Below, one piece after another: positions 49,456-58,071 of a DNA stretch of 64,000 nucleotides. Position 1 is the first letter of the stretch. Every line of letters starts with the position of its first letter. Under the pieces are notes generated by a model. That model was not told the origin of the DNA and did no database searches. It saw nothing but the letters and a program-made list of their open reading frames with translations. Source of the stretch: Deinococcus indicus (GTDB taxonomy: Bacteria > Deinococcota > Deinococci > Deinococcales > Deinococcaceae); the NCBI RefSeq assembly GCF_002198095.1, contig NZ_NHMK01000016.1:25001-89000 (forward strand), given 5' to 3'. Both the position numbers and the translations under genes were made by a program.

Positions 49456-50331
49456 TCAGGGTGTCTGTGTTGCGTCTGCGAGCGCCTGCGCGTGCCGGAG
49501 GGCTTTTCGGTAGTCCTTGTCGCGGGTGTAGCCGAGGGTTTGAGGCGAGCCGGGGTGGTCGCGCAGCGCGGCGCGGCGGATCAGGCCTGGGGGAGTGAAG
49601 GGGAGGTCGGCGTCGCGGGTAACCTGGCGGAGGCGCAGGCGCAGGGCGTCCTGGGTGTCGTAGGGGAACATGCGGAGGTGCTCGGTGCGGCCGTGCGTGT
49701 CCGCGTAGAGGGGGTCGTACCCGGCGCGCTGGTGGAGGCGGGTCAGTGCCGCCTCGGTCTGGGGAGTGAGGGGCGTGATGAGGTCGCCTCGGAGCAGGGT
49801 GCCGTCTTGGGGGGTGAAGGCGCTCCATTTGAGGCGCAGGAGGACGGCGATGGGGAGGGCGTGGTGCCAGAGGAGGAGGATGGCGGCGTGGAGGGCCGGA
49901 TCCTTGTGGGAGGCTTTCAGGAGGCGCTCCAGGTCCTGCGTGGTGGGGAGGGGGTCGTCGGCGCGTTCGGCGGCGGCGTTCTGGAAGTCGACGAGGGGGT
50001 CGCCGGTGAGGAGGCCGAGGCGGCGCAGGGCTTTGTAGAGCGCGCGGAGGGTGGAGACGCGGCTGTTGCGGGTGTTGGGGCGGGCGGGGGTGCCGTCGAT
50101 GTTGCTGGCGAGGATGCCGTGCAGCCAGGGGTGGAAGTCGGCGGGGGGCCTGAGGAGGCTGAGGTGGTCGCGGTGGGCGGCGGCGAGGATGGGGCGGATG
50201 TTGCTGATGTGCTGGGCGGGGGTGCCGGCGATGAGGTGGTGGTGGTGGAGGGTGGTGATGAGGGTGTCGGGGTCGGCGTTCCTGAGGGCGGTGGTGACCT
50301 GCTGGGCGAGCTGGTCGTGGGGGTGGGTCAT
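49456..50331 (-). CDS. Tyrosine-recombinase-like protein with degenerate active site
   Basis: 291 residues from ATG 50331. An N-terminal SAM-like core-binding domain (about 30-110: DFHPWLHGILASNIDGTPAR, STLRALYKALRRLGLLTGDP) and a catalytic-domain scaffold (LPTTQDLERLLKAS, ILLLWHHALPIAVLLRLKWS) are clear. The first catalytic Arg (usually GLR before xxELxxLxW) is replaced: here HALPIAVLLRLKW. The HxxR box reads RRAALRDHPG, and LGYTRDKDYRKAL may hold the Tyr. It may be a catalytically reduced recombinase that binds DNA for plasmid maintenance. A leaderless-type box precedes it. Confidence 0.65.
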   Translation of the reverse strand: MTHPHDQLAQQVTTALRNADPDTLITTLHHHHLIAGTPAQHISNIRPILAAAHRDHLSLLRPPADFHPWLHGILASNIDGTPARPNTRNSRVSTLRALYKALRRLGLLTGDPLVDFQNAAAERADDPLPTTQDLERLLKASHKDPALHAAILLLWHHALPIAVLLRLKWSAFTPQDGTLLRGDLITPLTPQTEAALTRLHQRAGYDPLYADTHGRTEHLRMFPYDTQDALRLRLRQVTRDADLPFTPPGLIRRAALRDHPGSPQTLGYTRDKDYRKALRHAQALADATQTP

Positions 50332-50338
50332 GTCGCAT

Positions 50339-50344
50339 AGTTTA
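50339..50344 (-). promoter_or_regulatory. Leaderless-type -10 box TAAACT
   Basis: On the minus strand TAAACT ends 7 bases before the recombinase ATG (50331), in a locally AT-rich stretch. No Shine-Dalgarno sequence is seen. Confidence 0.55.
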
Positions 50345-50719
50345 TCTGGCGGTACATAAAAAAGGTAGGAGAAAACCATGGGTTGTAGTCTGTCTTCGCT
50401 GTCTTCCAAGTGGACTTATTTCCCCATGACCGCCTTTCCACGTGCTTGAGCAGGGGCATGAGCATGGGGGAAGGCGGCAGTGAGGGAGGGGTGATGAGAT
50501 GGGTGGTGAGGGAGTGTATGGATCGTCGTATCTACGGCCATATATACATCAGTACAGCCAATCGTCCGCCAAACCCCACCACTCCCAGTGACACACCCAT
50601 TCCATAGGCGATGTCCCACTCGCTGCCTCCTCCATGACAGAAATGGTTGTGCGGCACGCCCGGCTGATACCACAGCAGGATCAGAACCGACCGGCCAGGA
50701 GTGGCCCCTACCGCTCGTC

Positions 50720-50940
50720 GTGAAAGGCTCCCTCCTGGCCGTCCTACCCGAGTCGACTGACAGCGACCCCGCCGACACCGCCCGGCGCGCCATCCTAAAT
50801 ACCCTCACGCACCTCCCGCCCCCCACCGACCCGCCCCAGCAGCACGAGGCCAACCCCACCCTGCTCGCCCGCCTCGAACGCCACCTGAAGCGCGTCAGGA
50901 CCGCCGCGCCCGCCACGAGCGCCGCCCTCCCGCACCTGTT
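50720..50940 (+). pseudogene. 5' part of a gene split by a Tn3-type passenger unit
   Basis: From GTG 50720, coupled by GTGA to a short upstream frame (50635-50723), 73 codons read coherently (LAVLPESTDSDPADTARRAI, HEANPTLLARLERHLKRVRT, SAALPHLL). The target copy CTGTT at 50936-50940 is the last sequence. Joining directly to 54856 restores one open frame of 365 residues, so the transposon alone disrupts it. Confidence 0.75.
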
Positions 50941-50986
50941 GGGGTCACCTGAGATTAGGAACAGCGAATTACTCTAACGAACTCGG

Positions 50987-51775
50987 TCACAATCCTCGAG
51001 TTTGCTTGCCGCTGTCCAGCCGCGACTCCCAGGGAAGAGGACCGTCCTGCAGCCACGCGTTGAGGGTCTGCCCGAACAGCTCCGGCACTTCAAGATTCCA
51101 CACATGCCCCACGTGCGGCACGACCGCGAAGCGACCACGTGGGAAGGATTGGGCGATGACCTGCGCCGCCCGCCGCGCCAGAAAGGTCTCCCGCGCGCCC
51201 ACCAGCGCCAGGACTGGCACGTCCATCCCCATGGGCAGGCGCAACGCCATCAGCGCCTGTGTCAGGTGCCGCTGTGTGGCGCTGTTCAGTGCCAGGCGCA
51301 GGTCTTCACGCACCACGTCCTGGTAAGTTTCGGGAATGTGAAATTGCCGGAGGGCTTGCCGCACAAGCCGCTCCTCCTGAAACCAGCGCAGGACGCTGAT
51401 GCTGGAAAGCATCAGTCGTCCCGCCAGCGGACTCAGGCCCGCCGCGCTGCCGGTCACCAGCAGCCGGGTGAACCGCTCGGGGGCCAGACGCAGCAGTTGC
51501 AGGGCCACCGCCCCCCCGAGCGAACTGCCGACCACGGCCACCCGTTCGCCCGGCGCGTGCTGGTCGAGCACCGCCAGCACCTGCCGGGCCGCACCGTCCA
51601 GGGTGAAGGGTCCCGCCTCCCGGCTACGCCCATGCTCCGGCAGGTCCGGGGCGATCAAGCGCAGGTGGGGCAATCCCTGCAACTGCGGAGTCCACTGCCG
51701 ATGACTGAGCCCCCCACCGTGCAGGAGCAGCACTGGGGACGCGTGCTCAGCACCCACTACGACGCTGAACAGCAC
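50987..51775 (-). CDS. Alpha/beta-hydrolase
   Basis: 262 residues. Oxyanion loop LLLHGGGLSHRQW, nucleophile elbow VAVVGSSLGGAVALQLL (Ser about 97), likely acid in LALVGARETF, and catalytic His in VVPHVGHVWNLEVP. The helical cap (about 125-190) is basic and unremarkable. Substrate unknown. GTG 51775 lies 3 bases after the SdpI-like gene's stop, so it is the last gene of the transposon's minus-strand operon. It ends 8 bases from the transposon's left repeat. Confidence 0.85.
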   Translation of the reverse strand: MLFSVVVGAEHASPVLLLHGGGLSHRQWTPQLQGLPHLRLIAPDLPEHGRSREAGPFTLDGAARQVLAVLDQHAPGERVAVVGSSLGGAVALQLLRLAPERFTRLLVTGSAAGLSPLAGRLMLSSISVLRWFQEERLVRQALRQFHIPETYQDVVREDLRLALNSATQRHLTQALMALRLPMGMDVPVLALVGARETFLARRAAQVIAQSFPRGRFAVVPHVGHVWNLEVPELFGQTLNAWLQDGPLPWESRLDSGKQTRGL

Positions 51776-51778
51776 CGC

Positions 51779-52372
51779 TCAGCCCTCGGACCGCAGGCGA
51801 TCGCGCCGCACGCCCAAGAACAGGAACAGAACGACGCCGATCAGACCCAGGAACAGCGTGGCGGTGATCAACCCCGGCACCGGGGCCAGCAGACTCACCA
51901 GAATCAGAATGACGCCGAACAGTGTCCATGCAGTTCCCAGACGCCGCAAGGTGGTGGGGGACAGTTGGGGTCCAGAGAGGCTGCTCGGCGGGGTCTGGCC
52001 CAACGCGGTACCCGTCAGCAGGAACAGGCTCCCCAGGGCGATCATCGGGACGCGGAAGCCGTCACCGCCAAAAGCCTGGGCCGCCGTACTGAACAGCGCG
52101 AGCAGGCCAAGCCCGAAGATGACCGTCCGCAGCAGGTGCGTCGCGGCAGGCTGCGCGCGGGAGACCGCCAGGATCAGGAGCGACACGAACAGCAGCATGA
52201 TGGGCATCGAGAACAAGCCCTCGGCAGGGCTTCCCCAGCGGTCCGGCTGTCCGTCTGCGCCCCAGTGGACCGGGACGCGCTCCGGCTGACGCGGGAAAGC
52301 CCAGACACCCAGAGCGAAACTCACTGCGAAAGGCAGCAGGGGAACCCAGTCAGGCATGAGACGGGTGCGCAT
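51779..52372 (-). CDS. DUF1648/SdpI-like membrane protein
   Basis: 197 residues with about six helices. The N-terminal DUF1648 signature is present: LPFAVSFALGVWAFPRQPER followed by VPVHWGADGQPDRWGSPAEG. A SdpI-like set of helices follows (FLLTGTALGQTPPS, LGTAWTLFGVILILVSLLAP). SdpI confers immunity to the SdpC toxin and acts as a signalling membrane protein in Bacillus. An SdpC-like toxin locus lies at 60-63 kb of this window, but a link is only suggestive. ATG 52372 is one base after the antiporter stop. Confidence 0.75.
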   Translation of the reverse strand: MRTRLMPDWVPLLPFAVSFALGVWAFPRQPERVPVHWGADGQPDRWGSPAEGLFSMPIMLLFVSLLILAVSRAQPAATHLLRTVIFGLGLLALFSTAAQAFGGDGFRVPMIALGSLFLLTGTALGQTPPSSLSGPQLSPTTLRRLGTAWTLFGVILILVSLLAPVPGLITATLFLGLIGVVLFLFLGVRRDRLRSEG

Positions 52373-52373
52373 A

Positions 52374-54083
52374 TCACCGTCCTCCCAGACCAAGAGGTGT
52401 GCCCAGGACAGGCCGCGTTCCCAGAGCCATGACAGCCTGGACTCCGATGGCCTGGCCGAGTTCCTGCTCCCCGAACAGCACTTCGTTGGCGCCCAGTTGC
52501 TCAAGGGCCTGCTGGGTGTGCTCGTCATGGGTCCGGGCAATGACATGGACCTGTGGATTGACTCGCCGGACGTGCTCCGTGACCAGTTGGGCCTGAACGG
52601 CGTCCGGCGTGGCGACGATCACCACGCCCGCCTGCGGCAGCCCTGCCTGACGCAGCACCTGGGTGCGGGCGGCGTCCCCGTAGATCACACTCAGGCCCTG
52701 GGCGCGCAGATCCTCGACCAGTGCGTCGTCCTGCTCCACGATGACAAAGGGCAACTGGCGGGCCTGAAGGGCCTGGCCCACCAGGCGCCCGACCCGTCCG
52801 TACCCCACGATGACGGCGTGCCCGTGCATCTCAATGGCCGCACCTTCAGGCACAGTGGTCGACGCCCCGGGAGCAGCAGGCGAGCGGCGCTCCAGCCGAT
52901 CTTTCAGCGGCGTGATCAAGCGGAACAGAAACGGGTTCAGGGTGATCGACAAAATCGCGCCCGCGAGAATCAGATTCTGACCCTGCTCACTCAGCAGGTT
53001 CAGGTCACGGCCCAGGGCCGCGAGGATGAACGAGAACTCCCCGATCTGGGCGAGAGAGAACGCCACGGTCAGCGCGGTGCCGACTGGATACCGCAGCAGT
53101 CGGACGATCAGGAACGCCGCGAGGGTCTTGCCGACGATGATGATCAGCGCCGTCGCCAGCACCAGCAGCGGAGCCGTGAGCAGAATGGCCGGGTTGAAGA
53201 GCATGCCCACCGAGACGAAGAACAGAACCGCGAAAGCGTCCTGGAACGGCAGGGCGTCCTCCGCCGCCTGATGGCTGAACTTGCTCTCGCTCACGACCAC
53301 ACCTGCGAAAAAGGCACCCAGGGCGAACGACACGTCGAACAGCACTCCGGCCCCGTACGCGATGCCGAGGGCGGTGCCCAGGACAGCCAGGGTGAACAGT
53401 TCCCGGGAGCCGAGTCGGGCGACGCGGGCCAACATCCAGGGAATGAAGCGGCGGCCCGCAATCATCATCAGTGCCACGAAGACGGCGACCTTCCCTACCG
53501 TGAGCAGCAGGGAGGAGAGCAGGCCGCCCGCATCCAGACTGGCGCCTGTGGTGCCCTTCAGCAGCGGGGCGAGGGCTGGGAGCAACACCAGGGTCAGGAC
53601 CATCACCAGGTCCTCAACGACCAGCCACCCGACGGCAATCTTGCCTTTCTCGGTGTCGAGCGTTCCGCGTTCCTCCAGGGCGCGCAGCAGCACCACGGTA
53701 CTGGCGACGGACAGGGCAAGGCCGAAGACCAGACCCTGCCCCAGGGACCACCCCCACAATTGCGTCACGCCCAGGCCCAGCAGGGTGGCGACCGCAATCT
53801 GAACAAGCGCGCCGGGAATAGCGATGCGCCGGACCGCCAGGAGATCCCCGAAGGAGAAATGGAGGCCTACCCCGAACATCAGCAGAATGACGCCGATCTC
53901 AGAGAGTTGCGCGGCGATATTGGCGTCGGCCACGAACCCAGGGGTGAACGGGCCGACCACAATGCCGGCCAGCAGGTAGCCGATCAAGGGGGGCAACCGC
54001 AGTCGGGTGGCGAGCAGGCCGCCCAGGAAGGCAAGGGTCAGGCCCACGGCGAGGGCGGCGATGAGTTCGGTGTGGTGAGGCAT
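52374..54083 (-). CDS. KefB/YbaL-type CPA2 cation:proton antiporter with RCK domain
   Basis: 569 residues. The Na/H exchanger domain of about twelve helices (1-390) contains LIGYLLAGIVVGPFTPGF and SFALGAFFAGVVVSESKFSH. A C-terminal TrkA-N/RCK domain (about 415-530) starts HAVIVGYGRVGRLVGQALQA with the nucleotide-binding GxGxxG. It couples K+ or other cation efflux to proton entry under nucleotide control. The length matches YbaL. It begins at ATG 54083, 17 bases after the small upstream gene, and heads an operon with the SdpI-like and hydrolase genes. Confidence 0.9.
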   Translation of the reverse strand: MPHHTELIAALAVGLTLAFLGGLLATRLRLPPLIGYLLAGIVVGPFTPGFVADANIAAQLSEIGVILLMFGVGLHFSFGDLLAVRRIAIPGALVQIAVATLLGLGVTQLWGWSLGQGLVFGLALSVASTVVLLRALEERGTLDTEKGKIAVGWLVVEDLVMVLTLVLLPALAPLLKGTTGASLDAGGLLSSLLLTVGKVAVFVALMMIAGRRFIPWMLARVARLGSRELFTLAVLGTALGIAYGAGVLFDVSFALGAFFAGVVVSESKFSHQAAEDALPFQDAFAVLFFVSVGMLFNPAILLTAPLLVLATALIIIVGKTLAAFLIVRLLRYPVGTALTVAFSLAQIGEFSFILAALGRDLNLLSEQGQNLILAGAILSITLNPFLFRLITPLKDRLERRSPAAPGASTTVPEGAAIEMHGHAVIVGYGRVGRLVGQALQARQLPFVIVEQDDALVEDLRAQGLSVIYGDAARTQVLRQAGLPQAGVVIVATPDAVQAQLVTEHVRRVNPQVHVIARTHDEHTQQALEQLGANEVLFGEQELGQAIGVQAVMALGTRPVLGTPLGLGGR

Positions 54084-54100
54084 GTCGGCTCCTTGGTGGT

Positions 54101-54424
54101 TCAGGTGTCGGCAGGTGGGGAGGTCTCGTGTGGGAACTCCTGGGCGAGGAAGGCCTGGAAGGCCGTCTGAAATGCCTCGCCTTTGGTGGGAAGCCCGGCA
54201 GTCTGGGCGGCGTCGCGGATGGCGGCGGACAGCAGTTGACTGGCGGCGCGGGTGCGGCTGGCGTCCATGAGCTCGGCCAGCTGGGAGAGCCAGTAGAAGT
54301 CGGTGGCCTGGAGGCGCAGGGTGACTTTGCCGTCGGGCAGTTCACCCTGGTGGCCTCGGGCGTCCTGTTCCTCCAGCGCGTGGCGGACGAGGGCTTGAAC
54401 ACGGGAAGTGGTTTTGGTTGGCAT
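54101..54424 (-). CDS. Small putative ribbon-helix-helix-type protein
   Basis: 107 residues. VTLRLQATDFYWLSQLAELM and SRTRAASQLLSAAIRDAAQT form a strand-helix-helix pattern like ribbon-helix-helix DNA binders. The N terminus is basic (MPTKTTSRVQALVRHALEEQ). The promoter region upstream (54425-54470) is AT-rich with TTGCCA and TATTTT elements. As the first gene of the transposon operon it may be its regulator. Family not confirmed. Confidence 0.6.
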   Translation of the reverse strand: MPTKTTSRVQALVRHALEEQDARGHQGELPDGKVTLRLQATDFYWLSQLAELMDASRTRAASQLLSAAIRDAAQTAGLPTKGEAFQTAFQAFLAQEFPHETSPPADT

Positions 54425-54429
54425 GATTG

Positions 54430-54812
54430 CTCATAGCTAAAATACCATAAAAAAATGGCAATATGCCACCAATTGTCGGCATGGACTGGCAATCTTCAGC
54501 GAGGCAGGAGAGGGACGGTGCTCCTGTGCCCCCTGTACAGGGAAGGCCAGTGCCTTGCTGCCTACTCCATCCAGAATCACGGTGGATGCCTGACCAGGCG
54601 GTGTGGAAACGATCGTCTCGGCGCCCTCTATGACTCCCCGAGCGAATCGACTTCCTCGCGTTGCAAAACCGTGTTGCACAGTCTCAGACAATGGCAGTAG
54701 GGTAAAGCAACCCCAGGAGGCCCTATGCACGCTGGTTACGTCAGCCCCGATGCCTACGTGATCCGAACACCCTGGAGGTCTATCTGGGACAGATCAAGTT
54801 GTGATCTGGGCC
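54430..54812. other. Non-coding tail of the second passenger transposon
   Basis: Beyond the promoter of the 54.1-kb gene I see no convincing gene. A 30-codon frame at 54725-54817 has a CAGGAGGCCC ribosome site but stops at the repeat. The peptide NTLEVYLGQIK in another frame resembles the end of an OmpR-type winged helix, perhaps a relic. Confidence 0.35.
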
Positions 54813-54850
54813 GTTAGAGTAATCGGCTGTTCCACTTCTCAGGTGACACC

Positions 54851-55732
54851 CTGTTCCTGAAAAAACGCGCCGCCTGGGACGCCCGCACCTTCGTTCCCAG
54901 TCTCCTGACCGCCGCACTGCTCCAGGACCGCGACGGCATGGACGAACGGAGCGCCATCATCAGCGCGCCCAAGATCAGCGTCCTGACCGCGTGGCGGTAC
55001 GCCAAGCACGTCGTGCGCATCGACGAGGACGTCCTGGACCGCCTGCGCCGCGCCCGCCCCCTCACCCGCCTCCCGGCCGAACTGCCCGGCCTGCGCGGCC
55101 ACGCCACGTACATTCCCGTTCCCGGCGGCCTGACCCACCCCTCCCAGACGGGCTTCTTCGCCGCGACCGACACCACCCAGGGGAGGCCGTGGCTCACGCT
55201 CCTGATCGAGAACCGCGCGTACGGCGATCACGTCCTCGCGCCCGTCAGTCTCCCCCTGGGCGGCGACGTGGCCGAACAGATCCGCCTGATGGCCCAGACC
55301 GGCGCGACCAACTTCACCGAAGCGGAAGCGGCCCGCGTGGCCCGCGACCTGGGCTTCGCGCTGCTGTGCGTCACGTACCTGGGCCACGAGAAGACGCAGC
55401 TGCTCGGTCCCGGCACGCCCCGCCCCGTCACGCCCCGGCGCGGCAAGGGCGGCAAGGAAGAACTCAGCGAACCCAGCGCCGCCACCGTCTGGGAAGCGGG
55501 CGTCGACACCGGCAACGTCCTGCGCGCGTACTACGCCAGGAAGACCCAGGGAGACGCCGAGACGGGGGCCCCGACCAGCACGGGCCGCCGCATGCCACCC
55601 CACCTGCGCGAACCGCACCTGCACGGCTACTGGACCGGCCCGGGCCGCACCCGCTACGAGGTGCGCTTCCTGGACTTCGTGGCTGTCAACATGGACGGCG
55701 AAGGCCCCGAAGCGCCCGTCCGACTCGGATGA
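54851..55732 (+). pseudogene. 3' part of the split gene; possible AcrVA2-type C-terminus
   Basis: About 292 codons follow the CTGTT target copy: FLKKRAAWDARTFVPSLLTA, LTRLPAELPGLRGHATYIPV, GGDVAEQIRLMAQTGATNFT. The end (RRMPPHLREPHLHGYWTGPG, then VRFLDFVAVNMDG) resembles the C-terminal motif of AcrVA2-type plasmid/phage proteins (a basic PH-R...HxHxYW-GP pattern). That assignment is tentative. It sits directly upstream of the replication origin, which suits a plasmid backbone gene. Without the transposon the protein would be 365 residues. Confidence 0.6.
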
Positions 55733-55749
55733 GGGAGCCGGACTGACCT

Positions 55750-56301
55750 GTCCAAAGGTATCCCCCCCAGCGGACCGAAGGTATCTCCCCCCAGACCAAA
55801 GGTATCTCCCCCGCCCGCTCAGATGCCTTTGGTCCCGTTCGCTTAAAAAGAGCGTACTAGACGAAGTATACCCATCCAGGTACGGCGCGATGCGGTCCCT
55901 GTAGGGACCTCCGATACCTTCGGTCCCAGCCGGGTTTCAGAAGGGATACCTTTGGTCCGTTTCCTGGATACCTTCGGTCCCGAAACGAAAAAAATGCCGT
56001 CCAGAGCACCCGCAATCGTACTCTTTGTTGTTTGTCTTTTAATCTTTAAAGAGAAACAAACAACACCAGACAGGGAGGGTCGAAGGGGAGATACCTTTGG
56101 TCCCGAAACGCCAAAAATGCCGTTCAGCACGACACTGCCCCATAAGCGCACTCTCCACTCCGGTCCGGTCATCCAGGTCGCCACTCAGATACCTTCGGTC
56201 CCGAAACGCCAGAAACACTGTCCGGCACAGTGTTCCGTGGCAGGACGGCTCCGCTGGTCACACTGGACACCGGGGAAGCGCCCTCAGATACCTTCGGTCC
56301 C
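55750..56301. repeat. Plasmid origin: ten iterons GATACCTTYGGTCCC
   Basis: Seven direct copies lie at 55822, 55913, 55945, 55967, 56090, 56188 and 56287, and three inverted copies at 55750, 55772 and 55794. The core is GATACCTT(T/C)GGTCC, often followed by CGAAA. They lie immediately upstream of a RepA-type initiator gene, as in theta-replicating iteron plasmids. Spacing is irregular, unlike CRISPR. Confidence 0.9.
56027..56064. other. AT-rich palindrome in origin, probable unwinding element
   Basis: GTTGTTTGT (56027-56035) and its complement (56056-56064) flank CTTTTAATCTTTAAAGAGAA. It is the only strongly AT-rich stretch within the iteron array, as expected of a DNA-unwinding region. Confidence 0.6.
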
Positions 56302-56384
56302 GAAAGGCCAGAACTGCCGTCCAGCACGCCTGAATGCCATTCAGGACTTACGGGGAGCCCATATGATGCGGCGCGAGACCCCCG

Positions 56385-57749
56385 ATGAAGAAGTTGAAAC
56401 ACGATCACCCCGTCAGGATCGACGAGCGGAACTCGGCCGCACTCGGCATCTTCAGCATGCTCAGCCGCTCCAGCAGCGAACGCCAGCAGTGGCACAGCCA
56501 GTTCACCGTCGCCGGCCGCCAGTACGACGTCAGCGGCGAAGCGGCCCGCGGACGACCGCACGGCGCGGACGTGAACATCATGGTCGGACTCGAAAATCTC
56601 TTCCAGGCGCAGGGCTGTCCCGCCGACAACTTCGTGCACACCAGCGCCAACGAACTGCGCGAAGCGAGCCTGCTCGCCGCCAACGGCCGCAACCTGCAGC
56701 GCCTGCGCGAGGGCCTCGACCGCATCTGGGAAACCAGCATCACCGTGACGCGCGGCTGGCACCTCCCCGATGGCCGGACCCTCGCCCACGTCCACAAGAC
56801 CCGACTGATCAACGACCTGCGCTACTGGGTGCAGGGCGACCCCGACCCCACCGCAGCAGGAAGCGTCATGGTGCCCGGCGCCACGCTCAGCATCCAGCTC
56901 GGCGCCCACCTCGCCGACAGCATCCGGGCAGGCTACACCCAGAACCTCCAGCTGGAGATCCTGCGCCGCATCGAACAACCGCCCGCCCGGACCCTCTACC
57001 GGCTGCTCGAAGCGCACCGCTACGAACCGGACGGCACGCCCCGCGAAGAACTCATCGTCGACCTCGACAACTGGCGGCACGCCTGCGGCCTGGGCGACAA
57101 CCGCCGCAGCCGCCACCTGCGGACCCTCGAACAACCCCACGAGGAACTGATCGCCCAGCAGTACCTCCAGGACGTCACCGTCGACGAACGCGGCGCCCGC
57201 ACCACCCTACACTACCGCTTCCGGGACCCCGACGCGCCCGACCCGGCCCTCGTGCAGCTGCTGATGGGCGAAGGCGTCGCGCAGAGCGCCGCCACCCAGC
57301 TCGCCCGGCAGTACCCGGACCGCATCGAGGCCAGCGTGCGCCTGTCACGCGAACTGCAACGCACGTCTACCATCCGCCGGCGCGGCGCGTTCACCCGCGA
57401 CATCGTCGAGCACCCCGAGAAGTACCCCTGGCCCGAACTGCCCGCCCCCGTTCCCGCCACCAGCCGCGCCCAGCAGGCCGCCGAGCAGCGCGCCCGTGAG
57501 GAAGAAGTCCGCGAGCAGCGCCGCGCCGAACTGGCAGCCGCCAACCCGCAAACCCAGTGGGAAGCGAACGCCCCCGCCCTGCGCCTGTATCTGAAAGGTA
57601 GCCTCACCGCTACCCAGTGGACCACCCTCGAAGGCGACTGCCTCAGCGGCCGGCGTTCCAGCCTGGAACTCGTCAGCGCCCTGGTCGCCGCGCAGGCCAA
57701 CCTCACCCTCCAGAGCGTCATCCACGACTTGAAAGTAGACCTGAGCTGA
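56385..57749 (+). CDS. repA: Plasmid replication initiator RepA (RPA family)
   Basis: 454 residues. It shows the pattern of the replication-initiator-protein-A family: NSAALGIFSMLSRSSSERQQ, GADVNIMVGLENLFQAQG, tandem winged-helix domains (ILRRIEQPPARTLYRLLEAH, EELIVDLDNWRHACGLGDNR) and a long charged coiled C terminus (EQRAREEEVREQRRAELAA). Winged helices bind the upstream iterons and open the origin. It starts at ATG 56385, downstream of ten iterons. It identifies the replicon as a plasmid and is probably autoregulated through the last iteron. Confidence 0.88.
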   Translation: MKKLKHDHPVRIDERNSAALGIFSMLSRSSSERQQWHSQFTVAGRQYDVSGEAARGRPHGADVNIMVGLENLFQAQGCPADNFVHTSANELREASLLAANGRNLQRLREGLDRIWETSITVTRGWHLPDGRTLAHVHKTRLINDLRYWVQGDPDPTAAGSVMVPGATLSIQLGAHLADSIRAGYTQNLQLEILRRIEQPPARTLYRLLEAHRYEPDGTPREELIVDLDNWRHACGLGDNRRSRHLRTLEQPHEELIAQQYLQDVTVDERGARTTLHYRFRDPDAPDPALVQLLMGEGVAQSAATQLARQYPDRIEASVRLSRELQRTSTIRRRGAFTRDIVEHPEKYPWPELPAPVPATSRAQQAAEQRAREEEVREQRRAELAAANPQTQWEANAPALRLYLKGSLTATQWTTLEGDCLSGRRSSLELVSALVAAQANLTLQSVIHDLKVDLS

Positions 57750-57767
57750 GCGCCGGCAGGAGCCCCC

Positions 57768-58061
57768 ATGAGCGACTTCAACCCCACCCCCGGCCACGTC
57801 AACGTGATCACCGCCGAGAACATCGAAACGGCCCGGCCGCACCTCCCCCCCGATCAAGCCGAAGTGCTGATGATCGGCTGCAAGACCTGGGCCGTGACCT
57901 GCGAGGACGGGCAGCGCGGCCAGATAACCCGCTGGCCCGACCGGCGCGGCGCCATCCATCTGGGCGGCAACCTGAGCCTCTGGGGCGACTGGTCGTACTC
58001 CGGCGTCCTGCACACCGACGGCGACTTCAGCGACTTCGACAGGCACGGCCAGCCGGTCTGA
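57768..58061 (+). CDS. Small hypothetical protein downstream of repA
   Basis: 97 residues. An AGGAGCCCCC ribosome site precedes ATG 57768. It is soluble and beta-rich (WAVTCEDGQRGQITRWPDRR, AIHLGGNLSLWGDWSYSGVL). It lies 18 bases after repA, likely the same transcript. Family not recognised; copy-number or maintenance roles are possible from position only. Confidence 0.55.
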   Translation: MSDFNPTPGHVNVITAENIETARPHLPPDQAEVLMIGCKTWAVTCEDGQRGQITRWPDRRGAIHLGGNLSLWGDWSYSGVLHTDGDFSDFDRHGQPV

Positions 58062-58071
58062 GCCGCCCCCG

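Larger units (their letters stand above)
50941..54850. mobile_element. Second passenger transposon with 38-bp Tn3-type ends, TSD CTGTT, no transposase
   Basis: The left end 50941-50978 starts GGGGTCACCTGAGATTAGG and ends TTACTCTAAC. The right end 54813-54850 is its inverse (GGTGTCACCTGAGAAGTGG... TTACTCTAAC). CTGTT occurs at 50936-50940 and 54851-54855. 38-bp ends and a 5-bp duplication are Tn3-family features, although the inner end reads TAAC, not TAAG. The 3910-bp unit carries a hydrolase, an SdpI-like protein, a KefB-like antiporter and a small putative DNA-binding protein. No tnpA, tnpR or resolution site was recognised. Confidence 0.85.

Noticed and set aside
48408..49598. Full-length 396-residue transposase
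   Set aside because: Similarity to IS4 transposases ends near residue 257; the rest is unrelated open frame.
54437..54730. A 97-codon minus-strand gene in the tail of the second passenger unit
   Set aside because: No ribosome site, no family and it would run into the AT-rich promoter of the neighbouring gene; not supported.
55750..56301. CRISPR-like array of short repeats
   Set aside because: Repeats are 13-15 bp, irregularly spaced and in both orientations, next to repA: iterons, not CRISPR.
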